A DNA stretch of 64,000 bases, taken from contig JAWOEH010000061.1 in assembly GCA_046482855.1 (NCBI GenBank), forward strand, positions 50,194 to 114,193, given 5' to 3'. Each line of letters begins with the position of its first letter. The stretch's first letter is position 1. The DNA comes from CAYVSF01 sp046482855 (GTDB lineage Bacteria; Bacteroidota; Bacteroidia; Bacteroidales; UBA12077). Positions 23,989-30,681 of this stretch are shown here, piece after piece. The notes beneath the pieces were generated by a model. The model searched no databases and was not told where the DNA came from. It saw only the letters and a list, made by a program, of their open reading frames with translations. Both the position numbers and the translations under genes were made by a program.

Positions 23989-24955
23989 AGAAGAGATACG
24001 CTTACATAGTAGAGGAGAAGTCCCTACACGCCTTGGATTTGGTCGAGGCCTAAAAGCCATTGCCATGTCAGATGAGCGTGTTGTGGCTCTGGGAGCCGAT
24101 ATTACCTCTTCGGTGAATGTTGATCTTTTTCAAAAACAATTCCCTGAACGCTTCTTCTCTCTGGGCATTGCTGAACAAAACATTATGGGAGTAGCTGCCG
24201 GTATGGCTTTAAGTGGGAAGATCCCTTTTGCAGCTACCTATGGCGTATTTTCGGCACTTAGAACCACTGATCAGATTCGAATTTCAATCTGCTACAACAA
24301 TGTGCCCGTAAAAATAGGGGGCGCTCATGCCGGCATCTCCGTAGGTCCCGATGGGGCAACACATCAAGCGTTGGAAGATCTGGCCGTAATGCGGGCAATG
24401 CCCAACATGACGGTACTCTCACCCTGTGATGCCACGCAGACCCAACAAGCCACACGCGCTGCTGTTGAGCAGGTAGATGGACCTGCTTATATTCGTTTTG
24501 GTCGAGAAGCTGTTCCTGATTTTATCTCGCCCGCATTGAGCTTTGAAGTAGGCAAAGCTCAGCGGTTAAGAGAGGGAACCGATCTTACGATAGTGGCTAC
24601 CGGGCATATGGTATGGGAAGCCCTTAATGCTGCTGAGATGTTGAGCAAGAAGGGAATACGAGCGGCTGTAATAAATATACATACCCTTAAACCCATTGAT
24701 GATGATGCATTAATTGCCGCAGCAAGCGCTACGGGTTTAATTGTTACAGTGGAAGAACATCAGGTGTTTGGTGGTTTAGGGAGTGCCGTGGCCGAGGTGC
24801 TTAGTCAGCATTATCCTGTGCCAATGGCAATTATTGGAATGCCCGACAGGTTCGGAGAGTCTGGCACACCCGAACAGTTATTAAATAAATATGGACTGCA
24901 TGCCCAAAATATTGCGGCAGTTGCAATGAATAAGTTACAGACTATAAAAAGTTAG
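23981..24955 (+). CDS. Transketolase, C-terminal subunit
   Basis: Encodes 324 residues with the pyrimidine-binding domain (about 14-175) and the C-terminal transketolase domain (about 190-315). Motifs are LGADITSSVNVDLF, the catalytic-site glutamate in GIAEQNIMGVAAGMALSGK, FATYGVF-like AATYGVFS, and the H-x-GISVGPDGATHQALEDLA loop. The C-terminal part has GMPDRFGESGTPEQLL, also seen in DXS and transketolase. It needs the N-terminal subunit to make a full active site. purF-like gene follows after 6 bp in the same direction, which links ribose-5-phosphate supply with PRPP use; this is inference from order. Confidence 0.94.
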   Translation: MAEEEIRLHSRGEVPTRLGFGRGLKAIAMSDERVVALGADITSSVNVDLFQKQFPERFFSLGIAEQNIMGVAAGMALSGKIPFAATYGVFSALRTTDQIRISICYNNVPVKIGGAHAGISVGPDGATHQALEDLAVMRAMPNMTVLSPCDATQTQQATRAAVEQVDGPAYIRFGREAVPDFISPALSFEVGKAQRLREGTDLTIVATGHMVWEALNAAEMLSKKGIRAAVINIHTLKPIDDDALIAAASATGLIVTVEEHQVFGGLGSAVAEVLSQHYPVPMAIIGMPDRFGESGTPEQLLNKYGLHAQNIAAVAMNKLQTIKS

Positions 24956-24961
24956 GGAGTA

Positions 24962-26863
24962 ATGAGCGAATTAATTAAACATGAATGTGGCGTTGCCATG
25001 ATACGCCTGTTGAAGCCACTTGAATATTATCAGGAAAAATATGGAAGCTGGATGTATGGGCTTCGCAAACTTTATCTGCTGATGGAGAAGCAACATAACA
25101 GGGGACAGGATGGAGCAGGTATTGCCACGCTAAAACTTGATCCAAAGCCCGGAGAAAAATATATTCATCGGTTTCGTTCTAATGGAAGCTCCCCGATTAA
25201 AGAGGTGCTTGATAAAGTGAATAGCATGCACGAAAAGTTCGAGCATTCCAATGGAGAACTCCTCCATGATGCCCTTTGGGCGAAAGAACACCTGCCCTCG
25301 GCTGCTGAACTTTACCTTGGGCACCTGCGGTACGGTACTTTCGGGCGGAATAACATTGAGTATGTGCATCCGGTAATGCGTGAAAATAATTGGAAATCAC
25401 GTAATCTTGTGCTGGCTGGCAATTTTAACCTGACAAATGTAGATGAGCTTTTTAAGGATCTTGTTGATCTTGGTCAGCATCCCAAAGGCTATACCGATAC
25501 CATAACAGTACTTGAAAAGGTTGGCTTTATTTTAGACGAGGAGAATCAGCTTTTATTCCGAAAATTTAAAAATGAAGGCTATACCAATAAGGAGATTAGT
25601 GAGTTTATTGCTGAGCAGATTAAGGTAAGTAAGATTCTTCAGGAATCAAGTAAAGATTGGGATGGCGGCTATGTAATAGCAGGGATGATAGGTCATGGAG
25701 ATTCCTTTGTTACCCGCGACCCATGGGGAATACGTCCTGCTTTCTATTATAAGGATGAGGAAATTGTGGTTGTGGCCTCTGAACGTCCCGTAATACAAAC
25801 AGTAATGAATGTTCAGGCCGCCCAGGTGCATGAAATTAAACCCGGTCATGCATTGATTGTAAAAAAAGAGGGTAGGGTTGTGGAAAAGGAGATTCGGGTA
25901 CCACAGCAACGACGTTCTTGTTCGTTCGAACGAATCTACTTTTCGAGGGGTAGCGATAAAGATATTTACGTAGAACGTAAAAATCTGGGCCGCTTTTTGA
26001 CTCCTGCAATTTTAGAATCGGTAAATCATGATTTGGAAAATTCGGTGTTTTCTTTTATTCCAAATACGGCAGAGACTGCTTTCTATGGCATGGTAGATGG
26101 CTTGAAAAATCATTGCATCGAACAACAAAAGCAGAAACTCCTGAAGCTCGATAACCCAATTACTACGGAGGTGCTGGATGAGATTTTTGATACGAAAATT
26201 CGGGTCGAAAAAATAGCTATCAAGGATATTAAGTTGCGCACTTTTATTGCACAAGAAAAAGGCCGAAATGATTTGGTCGGACACGTTTATGATCTTACTT
26301 ATGGTACTGTGAATCCAGGTACCGATAACCTGGTGATTATCGATGATTCGATTGTTCGGGGTACGACGCTGAAACAGAGTATTATTCGCATACTTGATCG
26401 ATTGCACCCTAAAAAAATTGTGGTGGTTTCTTCGTCACCCCAAATTCGGTATCCCGATTGTTATGGCATCGATATGGCTCGCATGGGTGAGTTTATTGCT
26501 TTTCAGGCAGCTATTGCTTTGCTAAAAGAAACCGGACAAGAACATATCATTGAATCGGTGTACAAAAAGTCCAAAGAACAACAATACCTTCCCAAAGAAC
26601 AGATTGTTAATTATGTAAAGGAGATCTATAAGCCCTTTACTGCACAGGAAATTTCTGCGAAAATAGCGGAGCTATTGACGGATGAGTCTATTCAGGCAGA
26701 AGTGGCCATTGTATATCAATCGATAGAAGATTTGCACAGAGCTTGTCCGAATGACACAGGCGATTGGTATTTCACTGGCAATTATCCAACGCCCGGAGGA
26801 AATAAAGTAGTTAATACAGCATTTATTAATTATATGGAAGGGAGCAATGCCCGAGCTTATTAA
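24962..26863 (+). CDS. Amidophosphoribosyltransferase, long form
   Basis: Encodes 633 residues, clearly longer than the usual 470-510 of PurF. The N-terminal Ntn glutaminase domain starts with HECGVAM. Cys9 should become the N-terminal nucleophile after removal of an eight-residue propeptide. NRGQDGAGIA (about 48-57), GHLRYGT and GNFNLTN match the domain. The PRPP-binding motif VIIDDSIVRGTTLKQ (about 459-473) lies in the C-terminal phosphoribosyltransferase domain. Inserts, including one around residues 62-120, explain the extra length. The enzyme would make 5-phosphoribosylamine, the first step of purine synthesis. Because many Bacteroidota also have a shorter PurF, the exact role of this long form is uncertain and I give no symbol. 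It ends the operon, with a terminator after it. Confidence 0.9.
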   Translation: MSELIKHECGVAMIRLLKPLEYYQEKYGSWMYGLRKLYLLMEKQHNRGQDGAGIATLKLDPKPGEKYIHRFRSNGSSPIKEVLDKVNSMHEKFEHSNGELLHDALWAKEHLPSAAELYLGHLRYGTFGRNNIEYVHPVMRENNWKSRNLVLAGNFNLTNVDELFKDLVDLGQHPKGYTDTITVLEKVGFILDEENQLLFRKFKNEGYTNKEISEFIAEQIKVSKILQESSKDWDGGYVIAGMIGHGDSFVTRDPWGIRPAFYYKDEEIVVVASERPVIQTVMNVQAAQVHEIKPGHALIVKKEGRVVEKEIRVPQQRRSCSFERIYFSRGSDKDIYVERKNLGRFLTPAILESVNHDLENSVFSFIPNTAETAFYGMVDGLKNHCIEQQKQKLLKLDNPITTEVLDEIFDTKIRVEKIAIKDIKLRTFIAQEKGRNDLVGHVYDLTYGTVNPGTDNLVIIDDSIVRGTTLKQSIIRILDRLHPKKIVVVSSSPQIRYPDCYGIDMARMGEFIAFQAAIALLKETGQEHIIESVYKKSKEQQYLPKEQIVNYVKEIYKPFTAQEISAKIAELLTDESIQAEVAIVYQSIEDLHRACPNDTGDWYFTGNYPTPGGNKVVNTAFINYMEGSNARAY

Positions 26864-26882
26864 TTGATATTTACAGGATACT

Positions 26883-26919
26883 AAATAAAAAGCAAGCCGA
26901 GAGGGCTTGCTTTTTATTT
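26883..26919. terminator. Bidirectional terminator between the amidotransferase and the N-acyltransferase genes
   Basis: The arms AAATAAAAAGCAAGCC and GGGCTTGCTTTTTATTT pair over about 16 bp around a short GAGA-like loop. Converging genes end on both sides; its right edge overlaps the last codons of the minus-strand gene. Confidence 0.9.
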
Positions 26920-27855
26920 AGCACTCTCTTGTTTCTCGCGTAAATATGAGTCGAAATAGCGTTCTCTTTTTGCCGGGTATATGTCATCAATGGTAAGCAT
27001 AATGCCGGTTTCCTCTACATGTCCAAAGCTTTCGTTAATAGCTGTGCCAAATACACGCATGGAATTGGAAAGATTCATGTAAGCATTGATTAAAGGCGGT
27101 ACGTTTTCATTGCGTTTACGCACTTGTTGCGAGAGAATCTTCGCATTTTCTTTAAAGTTTTCGCCGTTGAAAAGATCTTCCAGCACCTGCTCGTCAGTAT
27201 CGGGGTATAACGGATGCTTTGGGGTTACCAGTTTGTCCTTGTCGGCAAAGTACTTGTGCAGGAAAAATAAAATCATGTCACGCGCTTCACGATTAAAGTG
27301 AGGATACATGGTGACTTTACCGAAAAAGAATTTTACGTGCGGATGTTCTATCACCAAAGCGCCTAAGCCATCCCATAAATTATCAAGGGCATATAGGCTC
27401 TTTCGCCCCGGGGTTGTGCCGGTGGATTGGAAATTGGGCTGGATAAAAGAGCGCCCTAATTCAATCATATAGGGAAGGTAGTTCTGCTTAAATTCTTCAG
27501 ACAGGTTGAATAATTTTCCTGTGGCAATATTTTTTGTGCACTCGGGTGATTTGCATATTTGGAAACGGTACCCTCCCAGTATTTCCTGCTCCTCGGGGGC
27601 CCAAACAATCAATTGTTGGTAGGGCGTATCGGCTGTATCGAATGCGTCAATGTCCAGTTCTTTTCCGGTACCCCCGCCTGCCGCCCGGAAGGTAACCTCC
27701 CGTAAACGGCCAATTTCTTTCATTACATGGGGTGCGTTGTGGTAATTTACCACGTAAAGTTCATTGTTGCCGTTGGTTGTATGACGTAAAAAGCGTTCCT
27801 CTGTTAGTTCCTTTAAAAGTAGCGCTTTATCAATAGGTGCAGTAATCTCTTTCAT
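26914..27855 (-). CDS. N-acyltransferase of aminolipid synthesis (OlsB/GlsB-like, GNAT fold)
   Basis: Encodes 313 residues of the GNAT/acyl-ACP N-acyltransferase kind. Features are LREVTFRAAGGGTGKELDIDAFD (about 50-72), a GGYRFQ strand, ELGRSFIQPNF (about 130) and the following LWDGLGALV. This matches OlsB-type enzymes that acylate the alpha-amino group of ornithine. In Bacteroides and Flavobacterium the related GlsB acylates glycine. It lies 53 bp downstream of an OlsA/GlsA-like O-acyltransferase gene, so the two steps (N-acylation, then O-acylation) are encoded together. Glycine or ornithine cannot be chosen from sequence by eye; the phylum makes glycine lipids the better guess. Acts at the inner face of the cytoplasmic membrane. 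Confidence 0.82.
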   Translation of the reverse strand: MKEITAPIDKALLLKELTEERFLRHTTNGNNELYVVNYHNAPHVMKEIGRLREVTFRAAGGGTGKELDIDAFDTADTPYQQLIVWAPEEQEILGGYRFQICKSPECTKNIATGKLFNLSEEFKQNYLPYMIELGRSFIQPNFQSTGTTPGRKSLYALDNLWDGLGALVIEHPHVKFFFGKVTMYPHFNREARDMILFFLHKYFADKDKLVTPKHPLYPDTDEQVLEDLFNGENFKENAKILSQQVRKRNENVPPLINAYMNLSNSMRVFGTAINESFGHVEETGIMLTIDDIYPAKRERYFDSYLREKQESAK

Positions 27856-27907
27856 GGTTCTTTTTTTGAGGCTGTAAAACTAGTAAAAGAATTTTAACCC
27901 GTACTGG

Positions 27908-28723
27908 CTATTTGCCATTGCCTTCTAAATGGTAAACATATTGTTTAATTTCTTCAGCCCACTCTTGTGGTTTTTTTTGTTGAGCCAGGGATTTGTAACT
28001 AATGGGTTCTCCTATGGTTAGTGTAATATGCTTATTGTTTTGTTTGTACATCTCGTCTACCAGATAAAACATTTCTAAGTTGACACTAATGCCCAGGAAT
28101 TTCCTGAAATTTGCCAAGTTGTAAAAAAAAGTAGAATTGCGTCCGTCAATGTGTATGGGAACAATGTCCCGCTGATACTGTATCGCTTTTTTTATAAAAC
28201 TTTTTTTCCATTCCAGATCGCATATTTCGCCTTTCTGCTTACGCGAACATAAGCCCGCCGGAAAGTTAAGTATTTGTGCATCGGATTCGTAAGCATCGGA
28301 AATGCGTTTTACGTATTCAACAGATTGTTTTCCGTGTTTGTTCACAGGGATAAAAATGTCATCCATGTTCTTTACGTTCATTAACAGGTCGTTAACGATG
28401 AACTTGATCTTTGGGTGATACTGTCCGATTACATGGGCAAAAACAATTCCATCCAACCCTCCTAAAGGATGATTTGCTGAGAAAATATACCGACCTTCCC
28501 GCGGAATTCGCTCCGGGTTTATTACTTCAATCTGTAGATTGAAATAGTCAATAACCGCATCGATGAACTCCAACCCCTCAAGATCTCCAATTCTGGCCAG
28601 CCCCTCATTCAACTCATCCTGATGGATTATCTTTTTGATATAGTTGTAAATGAATTCAGGAATTAATTTTGCCAAACGCGGGTTCTTTTCTTTAAAGACC
28701 TCCTTGATATCAATTTTTTCCAT
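27908..28723 (-). CDS. O-acyltransferase of aminolipid synthesis (OlsA/GlsA-like, PlsC family)
   Basis: Encodes 271 residues from the ATG at 28723. A TTG at 28777 is also in frame but lies upstream of the predicted transcription start. The PlsC-type catalytic motif reads NHPLGGLDG, with His85 and Asp91, in the spaced form found in OlsA-like proteins. The acceptor-binding motif NFPAGLCSRKQ (about 167) stands for the usual FPEGTRS-like block. The enzyme should add a second fatty acid to the hydroxyl of an N-(3-hydroxyacyl) amino acid made by the next gene product. First gene of the pair and divergent from mraZ, with its own promoter at 28750-28778. It could also be a general lysophosphatidic acid acyltransferase, but the neighbour argues for the aminolipid role. 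Confidence 0.83.
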   Translation of the reverse strand: MEKIDIKEVFKEKNPRLAKLIPEFIYNYIKKIIHQDELNEGLARIGDLEGLEFIDAVIDYFNLQIEVINPERIPREGRYIFSANHPLGGLDGIVFAHVIGQYHPKIKFIVNDLLMNVKNMDDIFIPVNKHGKQSVEYVKRISDAYESDAQILNFPAGLCSRKQKGEICDLEWKKSFIKKAIQYQRDIVPIHIDGRNSTFFYNLANFRKFLGISVNLEMFYLVDEMYKQNNKHITLTIGEPISYKSLAQQKKPQEWAEEIKQYVYHLEGNGK

Positions 28724-28749
28724 AAAAGGTAAAAGATGGTTCCAGTGCG

Positions 28750-28778
28750 TAAAATTAACAAAAATTCGGGAAACCAAA
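28750..28778 (-). promoter_or_regulatory. Promoter of the aminolipid acyltransferase pair
   Basis: On the minus strand TTTG (28775-28778), 17 bases, then TAATTTTA (28750-28757, one mismatch to TAnnTTTG). The start would be near 28743, about 20 bases before the ATG at 28723. Confidence 0.55.
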
Positions 28779-28794
28779 ATGGTCCCTGTTGCTT

Positions 28795-28812
28795 ATATAT
28801 TGCGGAATATAT
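28795..28812. repeat. Small inverted repeat between the glsA-like and mraZ promoters
   Basis: ATATATT (28795-28801) and AATATAT (28806-28812) around GCGG. Short and A+T-rich; a possible operator, but it may be chance. Confidence 0.3.
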
Positions 28813-28850
28813 TGTTAGTTAATGTGTAAGGTGAGAAAGTTATTAACATT

Positions 28851-28886
28851 GTGGGAAAAAGTGGGAGGAAGTGGTGTATTGTGGTG
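28851..28886 (+). promoter_or_regulatory. MraZ operator: four hexamers with 10-bp period
   Basis: GTGGGA (28851), GTGGGA (28861), GTGGTG (28871) and GTGGTG (28881) recur at exactly 10-bp intervals directly upstream of mraZ. A further weaker copy, GTGAGA at 28831, is in phase two periods earlier. MraZ of other bacteria binds direct repeats of TGGG-type boxes separated by 5 bases, one helical turn apart. The array covers the expected -33 region, consistent with repression of the dcw promoter by its first gene product. Confidence 0.85.
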
Positions 28887-28896
28887 AAATTTTCTG

Positions 28897-28904
28897 TAAT
28901 TTTA
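28897..28904 (+). promoter_or_regulatory. -7 element of the dcw cluster promoter
   Basis: TAATTTTA (one mismatch to TAnnTTTG) lies 11 bases after the last MraZ box and 23 bases before the mraZ start codon. The -33 element would fall within the MraZ boxes. Confidence 0.5.
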
Positions 28905-28927
28905 CTCATTAATCTATCATTTAGTGT

Positions 28928-29398
28928 ATGGCAGGCTTTGTTGGTGATTTTCAATGTAAAGTGGACGTGAAGGGGCGTGTAAGCTTCCCTTCAGCACTGA
29001 AGAAGCAGATGGATGCTTCCTCGGACGGGCGCTTTGTATTGAAAAAAGACCTTTTTGAAGCATGTTTGGTTCTCTATCCAATGGAGGAATGGGAACGAAA
29101 AAGTGAGCAATTGCGTCGTAAGCTAAATCCTTACAATAAGAAGCACAATCAGTTTTTGCGCAATTTTTTTAAGGGTTCGGCGGAAGTGATGCTCGATGGC
29201 AATGGTCGCCTATTGCTTTCTCGCAGACTGATGGATCAGGTGGCGATTGAGCAAGAGGTTGTATTGGCTGGTCAATATGAGAAAATAGAAGTATGGCCTG
29301 CTGATAAATATGAAGCATTAAACGAATCCCCCGATGATGTTGCGGCTATGGCTGAGGATCTTTTGGGGAATGACAATTTTAACGATGAGGCATTATGA
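28928..29398 (+). CDS. mraZ: Transcriptional regulator MraZ
   Basis: Encodes 156 residues with two SpoVT/AbrB-like MraZ domains. The first begins FQCKVDVKGRVSFPSALK (about 8-25) and the second FKGSAEVMLDGNGRLLLSRRLMD (about 81-103). Both contain the expected D-x-K/N-G-R core that makes the DNA-contacting ring. MraZ binds repeats in front of its own operon and represses or tunes the division and cell wall cluster. The four-box array just upstream is its likely site. The stop overlaps the rsmH start (ATGA). First gene of the dcw cluster. Confidence 0.96.
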   Translation: MAGFVGDFQCKVDVKGRVSFPSALKKQMDASSDGRFVLKKDLFEACLVLYPMEEWERKSEQLRRKLNPYNKKHNQFLRNFFKGSAEVMLDGNGRLLLSRRLMDQVAIEQEVVLAGQYEKIEVWPADKYEALNESPDDVAAMAEDLLGNDNFNDEAL

Positions 29399-30291
29399 GT
29401 TATCATGTCCCGGTGATGTTGGAAGAGAGTTTGCAGGGGTTGGCAATTACTCCTGATGGGGTATATGTGGATGTGACTTTTGGTGGCGGAGGACATTCCA
29501 GAGCTATTCTGGAACGATTGGATAAGGGTCGGCTATTGGCTTTTGATCAGGATGCCGACGCCATGAAGAACCGACTCGATGATGAGCGGTTCATTTTTGT
29601 TAAACACAACTTCCGCTTTTTAAAGAATTTTCTGGAGTATCATCACTTTCCTAAGGTTGATGGGATTTTAGCTGATCTTGGCGTTTCCTCGCACCACTTT
29701 GACGTTCCTGAGCGAGGGTTTTCATTTCGGGAGGAAGGCCCTTTGGATATGCGCATGAATACGGAAGTAAATAGAACTGCTGCCGATGTGTTGAATGAAA
29801 AAGGGGAGCGAGAATTAATTCAACTGTTTCGCCAGTATGGCGAGTTGAAAAGTGCCAGACGAATCGCCGGTTTAATTGTTAAGGCGCGAGAGTCGCAGCC
29901 ATTTGTAAATAGTAGTGATTTGTTGAGCGTTCTTGAACCAATCCTGCCACAGGTTGGCAGAAAGAAGGTACTGGCAAAAATTTTTCAGGCACTGCGTATC
30001 GAGGTAAATGAAGAGATGCGCTCGCTCGAACAATTCCTGCTTCAAACAGCCAGTGTGCTGAAACCCGGGGGAAGGCTTGTGGTGATTACTTATCACTCCC
30101 TGGAAGATCGAATGGTGAAAAATGTGATGCGTTCCGGTAAAATTGATGGAACGGTTGAGAAAGATATTTATGGGCAGGCAGAGGTGCCTTTTAAGGTAAT
30201 TACGCGAAAGGTGATCTTACCCAATGAAATGGAGATTACAGAGAATCCGCGATCGAGAAGTGCAAAGCTTCGGATTGCTGAAAAATTATAA
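29395..30291 (+). CDS. rsmH: 16S rRNA (cytosine(1402)-N(4))-methyltransferase
   Basis: Encodes 298 residues, the normal length. It adds the N4-methyl group at C1402 of 16S rRNA. The N-terminus SYHVPVMLEESLQGL is typical. The SAM-binding motif is DVTFGGGGHSRAILE (about 23-37), with LAFDQDADA after it and the motif ADLGVSSHHFDVPERGFSF (about 96-114). MRMNTEVNRTAADVLN and GGRLVVITYHSLEDRMVK (about 224-241) are also conserved. It follows mraZ with a 4-bp overlap, as in most dcw clusters. Confidence 0.97.
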   Translation: MSYHVPVMLEESLQGLAITPDGVYVDVTFGGGGHSRAILERLDKGRLLAFDQDADAMKNRLDDERFIFVKHNFRFLKNFLEYHHFPKVDGILADLGVSSHHFDVPERGFSFREEGPLDMRMNTEVNRTAADVLNEKGERELIQLFRQYGELKSARRIAGLIVKARESQPFVNSSDLLSVLEPILPQVGRKKVLAKIFQALRIEVNEEMRSLEQFLLQTASVLKPGGRLVVITYHSLEDRMVKNVMRSGKIDGTVEKDIYGQAEVPFKVITRKVILPNEMEITENPRSRSAKLRIAEKL

Positions 30292-30297
30292 TTGGTG

Positions 30298-30678
30298 ATG
30301 GCTGAAGAGGAAAATGTAGAATTTATATCGGAAAAGAAGGAGCGAAAAGAGCTGCAAACTCACTTTTCGTTAAAAGGGCTAATTGACGGTTCTCTTTTGG
30401 CCAAAGAAGCGGTGGTGAAGCAATTGCCTTTTTTCTTATTCCTGGCATTTATGGCTCTTTTTTACATTGCCAACCGCTATCATGCCGAAAAAATTGTAGG
30501 ACAATCTACCCGGCTCGAGCAACAAATGAAGGAGTACAGAGCCAAGTCTATGAGCATTTCCTCAGAGCTAATGTTCTTAAGCAAACAATCGGGCGTTATG
30601 CAAATGATTGAGCATAAGGGATTGGGTCTTAAAGAGTCGGTTGAGCCACCGCAGAAAATTGTGGTCCAAAAAAAGTAA
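30298..30678 (+). CDS. ftsL: FtsL-like cell division protein
   Basis: Encodes 126 residues from the ATG at 30298 (a TTG at 30292 would add two residues). It has a cytoplasmic N-terminal part, one membrane helix (about 42-60, PFFLFLAFMALFYIANRY) and a periplasmic coiled coil. The coiled coil runs through about residues 64-112. Sequence similarity in this family is low, so identification rests on topology and position between rsmH and ftsI. FtsL forms the FtsQLB complex that activates FtsWI at the septum. No separate ftsB is seen in the cluster. The stop is 3 bp before ftsI. Confidence 0.85.
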   Translation: MAEEENVEFISEKKERKELQTHFSLKGLIDGSLLAKEAVVKQLPFFLFLAFMALFYIANRYHAEKIVGQSTRLEQQMKEYRAKSMSISSELMFLSKQSGVMQMIEHKGLGLKESVEPPQKIVVQKK

Positions 30679-30681
30679 GCT

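Noticed and set aside
28777..28777. TTG start for the GlsA-like gene adding 18 residues
   Set aside because: It lies within the -33 element of the predicted promoter, upstream of the expected transcript start; the added residues are not family-like.
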